Positions 7,946 through 18,065 of a stretch of DNA of 64,000 nt are shown here, one piece after another. This DNA comes from Vicia villosa. Taxonomy: Eukaryota; Streptophyta; Magnoliopsida; Fabales; Fabaceae. How positions within the stretch are numbered: the stretch's first letter is position 1; each line of letters starts with the position of its first letter. The stretch is taken from the NCBI RefSeq assembly GCF_029867415.1, contig NC_081185.1, positions 73,257,553 to 73,321,552 on the forward strand, written 5' to 3'. The notes under the pieces are model-generated. The model was not told where the DNA came from, did no database searches, and saw only the letters and a program-made list of their open reading frames with translations. Position numbers and translations under genes: made by a program.

Positions 7946-10900
7946 GTCTGGAGGAGAAGTCAAGTTCGGAGGAGATCAGAAGGGCAAGATAATTGGCTCT
8001 GGAACTATAAAGTCTGGTAACTCTCCTTCCATCTCTAATGTACTTCTTGTAGAAGGATTAACACATAACCTCTTATCTATCAGTCAATTGAGTGACAATG
8101 GTTATGATATAATCTTTAATCAAGAGTCTTGCAAGGCTGTAAATCAGAAGGATGGCTCAATCCTATTTACAGGCAAGAGGAAGAACAACATTTATAAGAC
8201 AGATCTGCAAGATCTTATGAGTCAGAAGGTGACTTGTCTTATGTCTGTTTCTGAAGAGCAGTGGGTCTGGCACAGGAGATTAGGTCATGCTAGTTTGAGA
8301 AAGATCTCTCAGATTAACAAACTGAATCTTGTCAGAGGACTCCCTAATCTGAAATTCAAATCAGATGCTCTTTGTGAAGCATGTCAGAAGGGCAAGTTCT
8401 CCAAACCTGCATTCAAGTCTAAGAATGTTGTTTCTACCTCAAGGCCATTAGAACTCTTGCACATTGATCTGTTTGGACCAGTCAAAACAGCATCTGTCAG
8501 AGGAAAGAAATATGGATTAGTCATCGTGGATGATTATAGCCGCTGGACATGGGTGAAATTCTTGAAACACAAGGATGAGACTCATTCAGTGTTCTTTGAT
8601 TTCTGCATTCAGATTCAATCTGAAAAAGAGTGTAAAATCATAAAGGTCAGAAGTGATCATGGTGGTGAATTTGAGAACAGATTCTTTGAAGAATTCTTCA
8701 AAGAAAATGGTATTGCCCATGATTTCTCTTGTCCTAGAACTCCACAGCAAAATGGGGTTGTAGAACGAAAGAATAGGACTCTTCAAGAAATGGCCAGAAC
8801 CATGATCAATGAAACCAATATGGCTAAGCATTTCTGGGCAGAAGCAATAAACACTGCATGCTATATTCAGAATAGAATCTCTATCAGACCTATTCTAAAT
8901 AAGACTCCCTATGAATTGTGGAAGAATAGAAAGCCCAACATTTCATATTTCCATCCTTTTGGATGTGTATGCTTTATTCTGAACACTAAAGATCATCTTG
9001 GTAAGTTTGATTCCAAAGCACAAAAATGTTTTCTTCTTGGATATTCTGAACGCTCAAAGGGCTACAGAGTATACAATACTGAAACATTGGTTGTAGAAGA
9101 ATCAATCAATATCCGGTTTGATGATAAGCTTGGTTCTGAAAAACCAAAGCAGGTTGATAATTTTGCAGGTTATGATATTGATATATCAGAAGTTGTTGAG
9201 CCAAGAAGCAACGCATCAGAAGCAGAGCATCTCAGAAGCAAAGAATCTGAAGACCAAGTATCAGCTTCTCTGGAGGATCTAAGCATATCTGAAGAACCAT
9301 CTGTCAGAAGATCATCCAGACTCATCTCTGGTCATTCAGAAGATGTCATTCTTGGAAAGAAGGATGATCCAATCAGAACAAGAGCATTCCTTAAGAACAG
9401 TGCAGACTGTCAATTAGGTCTTGTATCTTTGATCGAGCCAACTTCTGTTGATCATGCTCTAGAAGATCCAGACTGGATAATTGCTATGCAAGAAGAACTA
9501 AATCAGTTTACAAGGAATGATGTTTGGGATCTTGTTCCTAGACCAGATGGATTCAACATAATCGGTACAAAATGGGTCTTCAGAAACAAGCTCAGTGAGA
9601 AAGGTGAAGTGGTAAGAAACAAAGCCAGATTGGTGGCTCAAGGTTATAGTCAGCAAGAAGGGATTGACTATACAGAAACCTTTGCACCAGTGGCCAGGTT
9701 AGAGTCTATTCGTCTATTAATTTCTTTTGCCACTCAACATAACATCACTCTCTATCAGATGGATGTTAAGAGTGCCTTCTTAAATGGTTATATAGATGAA
9801 GAAGTTTATGTCCATCAACCTCCTGGTTTTGAAGACTCTATGTCTCCTAATCATGTCTTTAAACTTAAGAAATCATTATATGGATTGAAACAGGCTCCCA
9901 GAGCTTGGTATGAACGCTTAAGTTCTTTCCTTCTGGATAATGGTTTCACTAGAGGAAAAGTGGACACTACTCTCTTTTGTAAAAGCTTTGAAAAGGATAT
10001 TTTAATTTGTCAAATATATGTAGATGATATTATTTTTGGAACATCTAATGCTACACTTGGAAAGGAGTTTGCTAAGTCTATGCAGGCTGAGTTTGAAATG
10101 AGCATGATGGGAGAACTCAAGTACTTCCTTGGAATACAAATAAATCAAACATCAGAAGGAACGTACGTTCACCAAACCAAGTATGTGAAGGAACTTCTGA
10201 AGAAGTTTAATCTTCTAGACTGCAAAGAAGCCAAAACTCCTATGCATCCAACATGCATCCTAGGTAAGGATGAGGTAAGTAAGAAGGTAGATCAGAAGTT
10301 ATACAGAGGTATGATTGGATCTCTTCTATATTTGACTGCTTCTAGACCTGACATTCTGTTCAGTGTTTGTTTGTGTGCTAGATTCCAATCAGATCCTAGA
10401 GAATCTCATTTAACTGCTGTTAAGAGAATTCTAAGGTATCTGAAAGGTACTACTAATGTTGGCTTAGTTTACAGAAAATCTAAAGAATACAACTTAGTAG
10501 GATTCTGCGATGCTGATTATGCTGGAGACAGAATTGAAAGAAAAAGTACTTCAGGAAGTTGCCAATTTCTTGGAAGTCATTTGATCTCCTGGTACAGCAA
10601 GAAGCAAGCAACTATTGCTCTATCAACAACAGAAGCAGAATATGTTGCTGCTGCTGGTTGTAGTACACAGATGCTCTGGATGAAAAGTCAGTTGGAAGAC
10701 TATCAGATATATGAGAGTAACATTCCTATATTCTGTGATAATACTTCTGCTATATGTTTATCTAAGAATCCCATTCTTCATTCAAAAGCTAAACATATTG
10801 AGATAAAACATCATTTCATAAGGGACTATGTTCAGAAGGGTGTTATTTCTTTAAACTTTGTTGATACAGACCATCAATGGGCTGATATCTTTACAAAACC

Positions 10901-10964
10901 CCTGGCTGAAGATAGGTTTAAGTTCATTCTGAAGAACATCAGTATGGATTTATGCCCAGAATGA
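7830..10964 (+). CDS. pol: Sirevirus-1 Pol (protease, integrase, RT, RNase H)
   Basis: This frame of about 1044 codons carries the catalytic enzymes. Protease has LDSGCSRHMTG near residue 19. The integrase zinc-binding part has H at about 148 and CEAC near 181. The DDE core has D about 213 (HIDLFGP), D about 276 (SDHGGEF) and E about 312 (VERKNRT). RT has YVDD at 730-733 and LYGLKQAPRAWY upstream. RNase H starts near CDADYAG (D about 894) and includes TEAEY. The stated start is only the beginning of the open frame (a TTG codon). Pol is probably made by a +1 shift from gag in the 7830-7872 overlap, before the protease motif. All catalytic residues are present. Confidence 0.93.
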   Translation: MQISLAARRTKHNMSWYLDSGCSRHMTGRRSMFQDLVLKSGGEVKFGGDQKGKIIGSGTIKSGNSPSISNVLLVEGLTHNLLSISQLSDNGYDIIFNQESCKAVNQKDGSILFTGKRKNNIYKTDLQDLMSQKVTCLMSVSEEQWVWHRRLGHASLRKISQINKLNLVRGLPNLKFKSDALCEACQKGKFSKPAFKSKNVVSTSRPLELLHIDLFGPVKTASVRGKKYGLVIVDDYSRWTWVKFLKHKDETHSVFFDFCIQIQSEKECKIIKVRSDHGGEFENRFFEEFFKENGIAHDFSCPRTPQQNGVVERKNRTLQEMARTMINETNMAKHFWAEAINTACYIQNRISIRPILNKTPYELWKNRKPNISYFHPFGCVCFILNTKDHLGKFDSKAQKCFLLGYSERSKGYRVYNTETLVVEESINIRFDDKLGSEKPKQVDNFAGYDIDISEVVEPRSNASEAEHLRSKESEDQVSASLEDLSISEEPSVRRSSRLISGHSEDVILGKKDDPIRTRAFLKNSADCQLGLVSLIEPTSVDHALEDPDWIIAMQEELNQFTRNDVWDLVPRPDGFNIIGTKWVFRNKLSEKGEVVRNKARLVAQGYSQQEGIDYTETFAPVARLESIRLLISFATQHNITLYQMDVKSAFLNGYIDEEVYVHQPPGFEDSMSPNHVFKLKKSLYGLKQAPRAWYERLSSFLLDNGFTRGKVDTTLFCKSFEKDILICQIYVDDIIFGTSNATLGKEFAKSMQAEFEMSMMGELKYFLGIQINQTSEGTYVHQTKYVKELLKKFNLLDCKEAKTPMHPTCILGKDEVSKKVDQKLYRGMIGSLLYLTASRPDILFSVCLCARFQSDPRESHLTAVKRILRYLKGTTNVGLVYRKSKEYNLVGFCDADYAGDRIERKSTSGSCQFLGSHLISWYSKKQATIALSTTEAEYVAAAGCSTQMLWMKSQLEDYQIYESNIPIFCDNTSAICLSKNPILHSKAKHIEIKHHFIRDYVQKGVISLNFVDTDHQWADIFTKPLAEDRFKFILKNISMDLCPE

Positions 10965-11441
10965 GAAGATGAGAAGTTCTCATGTATGAGTATCTTCTGA
11001 AATGAATGTGGAACATTTTTTTTTGTCAGAAGTTCTGATTGAATTCTTTTAGAAATTATGATTCGGTTATTACTAACGTTTCATTGTCTAAGTTGATTCA
11101 GAACCTCTTTTAAAGCAAAACAGCTGTTACGTTTTATCTCGGGATGGTAAACCTGTCGTTACTATTCATGGATAAACGTGCGTGCAGTTGAAGGGTCGCC
11201 GACCATAGGTAACTGTGCTAGTCACCTCATTTGTCTTTATTATCTCTCCTCACGTCACGTAACATTAAATGCTTTTCATCATTCGTTTCATTTTTTTTTT
11301 TTTAAATACTCTTCAAAATGGTTTTTGGTTTCCTATCTCTTTGTTTTCCTCTTAAAGTTTTTTCTTCTCTTTCTCTCTCTCTCTCTGTTTTCCTTTTCTT
11401 CTCTCAAAACCCAGCGTTCACCCTAAGCCTGTTGAAGCTCC

Positions 11442-11759
11442 ATGACTCAAAGGCGACAGATCTCTGTGCATCTCGGGATGGCTCTTCTAATACCGCTCAA
11501 GTCAGACTCTTCTTTGATGTTGTTATCAACTTTCATCCAAAGACAGAAGACTTTCTTGAGTTATGGGAGGAGGTTAAGAATGATATTCTTGACTTCTATG
11601 TTGAGGGAAAGCCCCGTTTGCAACATTAGCTCTCTGTCTGTGAACTGTCCCTCACTTCCTCCTTGGTTCTGGGATCTCTCCTACAGTGGAGGTTTCAGTC
11701 TGGAAGACAAGAAGTCCTCCGGGATTCTTGATGGGTTGACACAGAGCGTGTCTAGCTAG
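11442..11759 (+). pseudogene. Sirevirus-1 accessory frame, frameshifted
   Basis: The frame starts at the same ATG (MTQRRQIS) as the 62-codon frame at 34824-35012 in Sirevirus-2. After about 23 codons it leaves the shared frame because one C is missing near 11504 (GACTCTTC here, GACCTCTTC in Sirevirus-2). The shared protein then continues in the overlapping frame and ends at 11629. I do not recognise the product. It sits between a promoter-like segment and a poly(A)-like signal, so it resembles a separate small gene. Whether it is a remnant of the env-like ORF is unknown. Confidence 0.45.
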
Positions 11760-12522
11760 GGTTCTGTTTTTAATTTTTGTAGTGATTTCCTCCTTGGAAA
11801 TCCTTTTTTGTATTTGCTAGGAATGTTTCTCATCTTGTTAAACATCGGAACCTTTTTGTAATATCTTTTGATTATCAATAAAAAAGTTTCCTTGTTTTAC
11901 ATTCCAGTAAATGTTTTCTTTTGTCGTTTTATACATCTGAATCTTTTTAAATATTCTTTTTGATGTTATGACAAAAAGGGGGAGAAGATAAATGATAAAT
12001 GATTCGATTAAATCTATCAGTTGCTGGGTAAAGGCTCTCACACACATTCACTAACAAGAACTGCAAGTTCTATATGGTTTAAGTGTTTTGCAGGTACAGA
12101 GAAGTGAAGAAAATCTTCAGAAGCAAACACTAGAAGCAAAACCATGGAGACTGAAGCAAGCTGAGTGCTGTCAAGCTTCAGAGATCAGAAGCAAGAAAGA
12201 AGAATGAATCAGAAGCACTGATAATAGAATTTGAATTTGAATATCTTTGTCTATCCTGTTCTGACAAAATTCTATTTGCTCTGATACATATAATGTTATG
12301 GCTCTGATACATTATTTGCTCTGAAACATTATATCAGCCTATATGGCTCTGATACATATAATGTGTTCAAACATACATTTTATGTTCTAACTCGTTCATG
12401 CTGACTTTTGTCGTTTAGTTTTTTGTTCTGTAACGTTTCAGGATGTAGAGATGCTCTGATGATGCTCTGGTACATTCAACAATGTTCTGATACAAATCTA
12501 GCATGAAGTGATGTTGGTAGAC

Positions 12523-12790
12523 ATTCAAGTTCTGAAGCTATCCGAGGGAAGCAGAAATCAGAAGATGTGAATGTCCTAAAAGATCCAGAAAATTCAAGTT
12601 CTGAAGCTGTCCTGAATGGAAGCAGAAATCAGAAGCTGTGAATGTTCTGAAGATCAAAGAAATTCAAGTTCTGAAGCTGTCCTGAATGGAAGCAGAAGTC
12701 AGAAGCTGTGAATGTTCTAAGGATCTAAAGAAATTCAAGTTCTGAAGCTGTCCAATGGAAGCAGAAGTCAGAAGCTATGAATTCTCTGAA
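12523..12790 (+). repeat. 68-bp tandem repeats, about 4 copies (Sirevirus-1)
   Basis: The unit begins AATTCAAGTTCTGAAGCTGT and contains GGAAGCAGAAATCAGAAG. The first and last copies are the most divergent. Sirevirus-2 has about five copies at 35832-36175. Confidence 0.8.
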
Positions 12791-12866
12791 GGCAGAAGCT
12801 TATATGATCGTCTCTACCGAAATAATCAGGGAAGTCTTTTATCAAAGTTCTTCGAGTATTTATTTC

Positions 12867-12915
12867 AGGGGGAGATTATTTATCTCAGGGGGAGATTGTT
12901 AATCTCAGGGGGAGA
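12867..12915 (+). repeat. Multiple PPT-like tracts
   Basis: AGGGGGAGA occurs at 12867-12875, 12887-12895 and 12907-12915, spaced 20 bp apart. The true PPT is at 13016-13028 and an earlier AAAAAGGGGGAGA tract is at 11973-11985. Multiplied PPTs are a known trait of Sireviruses. Confidence 0.8.
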
Positions 12916-13015
12916 CATATTCATATGCTTATGCTATAGCTGTGTAATTTGTCTTTTGCCGTCTACTCTTTCTGATCGCAAATTCATATCATTTATATAT
13001 GTTTTTGTCATCATC

Positions 13016-13028
13016 AAAAAGGGGGAGA
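13016..13028 (+). other. Polypurine tract of Sirevirus-1
   Basis: AAAAAGGGGGAGA lies directly before the 3' LTR start TGTTAGAAC and would prime plus-strand DNA synthesis. Confidence 0.88.
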
Positions 13029-13029
13029 T

Positions 13030-14242
13030 TGTTAGAACAAGATTTGTTCATATCAATTATCTTAGTTTTGATGATAACAATAATATGAATTTTGCTTAAG
13101 ATAATATGGTACTCTAATCCAATGCAATTTCCCTTTCAGGAAATATATAAAGAGTACGCATAATTCAGCGCTCAGAAGTTATGTCTCAAATGGTTCAGCA
13201 TGCAACATCAGAACATGGTCTGGCAAGACATCAGAAGATGGTCGAAGCAGAATCAGAACATGGGTCTATGGAAGCATCAGAAGAACATGAGATCAGAAGC
13301 ACTGAAGATCAGAAGATGGTATCACGCTCAGAAGCACTTCAAGGTCAGAAGATCAGAAGATGCTATGCACCAAGCTGTTTGACTCTGATGATATTCAAAC
13401 GCCGTATTCACAAACATCAGATCAGAAGGAAGTACACGTGGCAGACTACGCTGACTGACAAAAGGAACGTTAAAGCTACTAAAGGCTACGTCAGTAGACA
13501 CAGCGTGAACAAGGCTCGAGGTAGTTGACAAAAGCGTATAACATTAAATGCGATGCTGTACGGAACACGCAAAGCATTAAATGCATTCAACGGTCATCTT
13601 CTCAACGCCTATAAATATGAAGTTCTGATGAGAAGCAAGGTTAACGATCCTGAACAAAGACAATTCAAATTAACTTGCTGAAACACTATTCAATCAAAGC
13701 TCAGAATCTTCATCAAAGCTCACTACATTGCTGTTGTAATATTTTAGTGAGATTAAGCTTAAACGTTAAGAGAAATATCACAGTTGTGATTATCGCTTTT
13801 AAGAAGCATTTGTAAACTCTTGAATAGATTACATTAAGTTGTAAGGAACTAGAGTGATCGTGTGATCAGTATACTCTAGGAAGTCTTGGCAGTTGGCTGA
13901 GCAGAAAGTCTTAGGAGTGAACTAAGCCTAGAGTGATCGTGTTGATCAGTAGACTCTAGAAAAGTCTTAGGAGTGAACTAAGCAGTTGTTCCTGGAGTGA
14001 TCAAGTTGTGATCAGAAGACTCTGGAAGACTTAGTTGCGGACTAAGTGGAAAACCATTGTAATCCGTGCGATTAGTGGATTAAATCCTCAGTTGAGGTAA
14101 ATCATCTCTGCGGGGGTGGACTGGAGTAGCTTCGTTAACAGCGAACCAGGATAAAAATAATTGTGCAATTTATTTTTATCGCTCAAGTTTTAAAGTCACA
14201 CTTATTCAATCCCCCCCTTTCTAAGTGTTTTTCTATCCTTCA
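13030..14242 (+). repeat. 3' LTR of Sirevirus-1
   Basis: At 1213 bp it is the same length as the 5' LTR. About four substitutions are visible: near the start (TTCATATC for TTCTTATC), in GTTATGTC, in AACGCCGT and in AAACACTA. The TATA box is at 13610-13617 and the TSD follows at 14243-14247. Confidence 0.95.
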
Positions 14243-15480
14243 TAACCGTCAACTCTGGGTTGAGTGGGAAAAGACAAAAGATAACCGTCAACTCTGGGTT
14301 GAGTGGGAAAAGACAAAAGATAACCGTCAACTCTGGGTTGAGTGGGAAAAGACAAAAGATAACCGTCAACTCTGGGTTGAGTGGGAAAAGACAAAAGATA
14401 ACCGTCAACTCTGGGTTGAGTGGGAAAAGGCAAAAGATAACCGTCAACTCTGGGTTGAGTGGGAAAAGACAAAAGATGACCTTCAACTCTGGGTTGAGTG
14501 GGAAAGAGAAAAGATAACCGTCAACTTTGGGTTGAGTGGGGAAAGAAATAATCAATTCTGGATTGAACAAAGGATTACCATCAACTCTGGGTTGAATGGG
14601 AAAGGAAGAAGATAACCGTCAACTCTGGGTTGAGTGGGAAAAGGATAAAAGATAACCGTCAACTCTGGGTTGAGTGGGGAAAGAAGAAGTCAATTCTGGA
14701 TTGAATAAAAAATAACCTTCAACTCTGGGTTGAGGAAAAAAGAATCAATTCTGGATTGAACAAAAGACAACCGTCAACTCTGGGTTGAGTGGGAAAAAGG
14801 AGAAATCAATTCTAGATTGAACAAAAGATGGCCGTCAACTCTGGGTTGAGTGGGAAAAAGAAATCAATAAGACATAACCGTCAACTCTGGGTTGAGTGGG
14901 AGAGAGATCAACTCTGGGTTGAATAAAAGATAACCGTCAACTCTGGGTTGAGTGGGAAAGAGATCAACTCTGGATTGAATAAAAGATAACCGTCAACTCT
15001 GGGTTGAGTGGGAAAGAGATCAACTCTGGGTTGAATAAAAGATAACCGTCAACTCTGGGTTGAGTGGGAAAGAGATCAACTCTGGGTTGAATAAAAGATA
15101 ACCGTCAACTCTGGGTTGAATGGGTAAAGGATAAAGGATAACCGTCAACTCTGGGTTGAGTGGGAAGGAATAATTAACTCGGGGTTAAAAGATGAAAGGC
15201 GAGTCAACTCTGGGTTGAACACAAGACACATCAACTCTGGGTTAAAAAGGATAACCGTCAACTCTGGGTTGAGTGGGAAAAAGAAATCAATAAGACATAA
15301 CCGTCAACTCTAGGTTGAGTGGGAAAGAGAAAAATAAAGGGAATATCAACTCTGAGTTGAATAAAGGATGACCGTCGACTCTGGGTCGAGTGGGAAAAGG
15401 ATGATTAACTCGGATTTTAAAAGATGAAAGAAAGATCAACTCTGGGTTGAACACGAAACACCAACTCTGGGTTGAGGAAA
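14243..15480 (-). repeat. LARD hairpin minisatellite
   Basis: The regular part repeats a 39-bp unit, GATAACCGTCAACTCTGGG followed by TTGAGTGGGAAAAGACAAAA. The fixed core is a 5-bp stem around TCTGG: TCAAC/GTTGA. Beyond about 14550 it mixes with a variant unit, TCAAT(TCTGG)ATTGA, and less regular spacing. Other variants are TCGAC/GTCGA (15375-15389) and TTAAC/GTTAA (15174-15188). It lies near the 3' end of the LARD in element orientation, where Ogre-type elements are known to carry hypervariable tandem repeats. Apparent frames through it are repeat artefacts. Confidence 0.92.
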
Positions 15481-16700
15481 GATGAACATGGTTAACTTTG
15501 GGAGATGACACCACAATGGTAACTCTGAGTGATCCAGTGGAATATCACTTTGAATGTTTGTAGAGAACCCATCTGATGAGTAACTTGGCTTATGCTTCCC
15601 ATGCAAATGTTTTATTTGTCTATGCACTTCTGAAGATGCGATGCAATGCTTTCTATATGCAGTGTACTGATGGATTGTTTTGGGTTTATGCTTTGTGTGG
15701 GAATAGATTAGGTGGAGCTCTGAAACTCTGCTTGATTCAGGATAGGGTGGATGCCCCTGCTTTATTGATGATTGGATTATTGAGGGAGATATGCTAATGA
15801 GAATGCAATGATATGTATGATGTATGTATGATTATGAATGGAATGATTGCTTCTATGATACAGGGGATGGAAGGGGAATGCCTTTGTGGAAAGGTCATTG
15901 CCTGAAGGATAGAACTTATGAAGGTATTTGGCTTGAATCCTCGCCACTTGTCTCGATATCTGACTCTTGATTGAAGATGAAGAAATGAATTGCCACTAGC
16001 TTGCCCCAGCTTGTATGGTCTCTTGAGAAAGAACTTTGATAATGTTTGAATCATGGAGATTTGAAATGGTCTGCCCCAGTGTTGATCATGGAATGAATGC
16101 CCCAGATTGAAAGGAACTTTTCCACCAAATAGATACTTCAGATATTTGCTCAGTGGATGACCAACCTTTGCCTTTGTAAGACTACTCGATGGAATTTCAA
16201 TGTCGACTTTCCTTGGTATCAAGTACTTATTTTCAGATTAGAGACAATTCTGTTTTGAAAAGGATAATGAGAATGCAATGCACATGTTAATCTCAAGGAA
16301 AGTTTTATTTGTCAAAATGTTGTACTGATACTAACACAAATGACACAGCAACATTAGGAGTCAGTTTGACATGGTTTTACAGTTTGTATGCTTTCGGAAC
16401 GAACCCTACTTCAATTAGGACTTTCTAGGGTTGTAACATGGCCGGGTTCACGGTTTAAGAAACAAAGGATAAAGGCTCAAGTTCTACTTAACCCACCCCT
16501 CTTCGTGATGTTCTCCAGTCCTACATTCAGTTAGTTTGACACGAGTGTTCACCTTTCAGGAAGGATTGTGATGGATGAGGATCCTTTGTGACTTTGATGG
16601 AGGTGGCAGCCACCCTTTGGTGCTTTTTGTTGATGGTCACAACAACTTGTCCCTTGGAGGATTTTTCTTTTGCTTTTGCCTTTTACTTTCCCTAACTTTT

Positions 16701-16820
16701 GCCTGGACAAGAAGTTTCTTTTGACTTTGGTTTTCGTTGTCCAGCGGGATATGCCCTAATTTTTGCCTAAGTCATTTGCTTCAAAGCTTTTCTTTCTTTT
16801 GACTTTTTCTTTGACTTAGC
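16701..16820. other. Paired stem blocks shared with Ogre post-pol region
   Basis: CTGGACAA (16703-16710) pairs with TTGTCCAG (16737-16744), and CTAAGTCA (16767-16774) with TGACTTAG (16812-16819). Both 8-bp pairs are perfect. The order GCCTGGAC then GCCTAAG is the same as at 41547-41692. Confidence 0.7.
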
Positions 16821-17814
16821 GGGCTATTGTCTCTTTCTCTTTTTTGATCATGATTCATAACTTTCTTTTCATTCTTTTTGTCTCGTTCGGGAACAAGTTG
16901 TATGACTTTTGTGATTGACTTGATGAAAAGGTTGTGACTGCCTTCTTCTTAGTGAATGGGAGACATCCATTGTGGATTGTGCTCTTCTTCTTTTGTCACG
17001 AGAGATAGAATTTGATTGATCCTCTGATGGAATACCTGAAAGTTGAGCGCTCGGTCGCACTAACTGAAGACTACCCTGCCCCTGGTTAAGATTGAGGGTT
17101 TTGTATTTTTTGAAAAGAAACTACTACTCCTTAGGCTCAAAGAGGTTGACGAAGGTTTCACTCCCTTATAACTCCAGTGTTTAGGAATTGAAACAATGCT
17201 TGTACATCGTCAGCAGGATCTTTGTTCCAAAAGCATACAGTTAGTAGTTCATGTGTTTTTGATTTTCATCATTCTCCTTTTTTAGTTGCTTAAGACAAAA
17301 TGAGTTGAATATCAATGAACATAATGACAAAAATATAATGATTTGAGAAAAACATGTATATTGCATTATTTTTATTTATTCAAACAGAATGAGTTTCTTA
17401 CAATGAATAGTACTTGATAACAACAAAAGTAATACAATTGAAAATACTAAAGAAATCTATACAATGGCAAGCTTGGCCTTATTCTGATGCAAATGAAATG
17501 TTCTCTGACAAACACAAAGTTTTTTAGGCTCCTTTGGTGGAAGGTACCCTCACGAGGAAGCGTGGGGTCCTTAGATAGTAGCTTGATTTTTTTTGTAATT
17601 CCCCATGATTCTTTGTCGGTGAGCTCTTGTCAGATATCGGTGTGGAGGAATTGTTTTGTCTGATCTGATGGAGAGGAAGAATGTAGGAGTCTTGGTAACC
17701 ATGGATGCATAGGCATGAATGCAAAAATGTTAATGATGATGCAAATGCAGTAGGAATCAGGATCAAGGATCAAGGCCTCTTGTGATAATAACTTCTCATG
17801 GTCAATAAGATATG

Positions 17815-18065
17815 GTCGAATCCTCTAGATTCAGAGGTTCGACGTTGCATTCTTGATAACTAGGCGGTGCATAAGTCAAAGATGGTCGAACCCTCCAGAT
17901 TCAGAGGTTCGACGTTGATTGATTCTGATAGATAACTGATGTAGAGCTTCTGTATAAGTCAAAGTTGGTCAAATCCTCCAGATTCAGAGGTTCGACGTTG
18001 ATTCAGAATAGATAACCTTTGCATAAGTCAAATAAGGTCGAACCTTCCAGATTCAGAGGTTCGAC
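17815..18065. repeat. Four hairpin repeats, GTCGAACC type
   Basis: Four copies share the core GTCGAA...CAGATTCAGAGGTTCGAC, with arms GTCGAA/TTCGAC and an inner CCTC/GAGG pair. They are spaced about 60-80 bp apart with different spacers. The third copy has lost one arm base (GGTCAAATCC). Confidence 0.75.

Larger units (their letters stand above)
10965..13014 (+). other. Post-pol region of Sirevirus-1
   Basis: This stretch of about 2 kb lies between pol and the 3' LTR. In order it holds a promoter-like segment with ACATTAAATGC (11262-11272) and TTTAAATAC (11301-11309), a short accessory frame (11442-11759), a 3'-UTR-like AT-rich stretch with AATAAA near 11877, a PPT-like tract at 11973-11985, about four 68-bp repeats at 12523-12790, and three AGGGGGAGA tracts before the true PPT. 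It corresponds to the env-like region of other Sireviruses, but no env-like protein is seen here. Confidence 0.8.
4726..14242 (+). mobile_element. Sirevirus-1: complete Ty1/copia LTR retrotransposon
   Basis: This is a 9517-bp element with 1213-bp LTRs, PBS, gag, pol, a long post-pol region, repeated PPT-like tracts and a perfect 5-bp TSD. Pol order is protease, integrase, reverse transcriptase, RNase H, which defines Ty1/copia. The long non-coding 3' region and multiple PPTs fit the Sirevirus (SIRE/Maximus) lineage. The LTRs differ at about four sites by eye, and gag and pol are uninterrupted, so insertion is recent and the element may be competent. It is about 9.5 kb of plus-oriented DNA in a minus-oriented host element. 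Confidence 0.95.

Noticed and set aside
14163..14615. Frames encoding repeated VEWEKTKDNRQLW peptides
   Set aside because: They are translations of the 39-bp minisatellite (39 is a multiple of three, so frames stay open).
14243..15480. Regular short repeats resembling a CRISPR array
   Set aside because: Repeat and spacer are both repetitive, there are no unique spacers or cas genes, and the context is a plant retrotransposon. It is a minisatellite.
15794..16222. 142-codon minus-strand frame in the LARD internal region
   Set aside because: No recognisable domain, no homologous ATG context, and it lies in sequence shared with non-coding Ogre UTRs.
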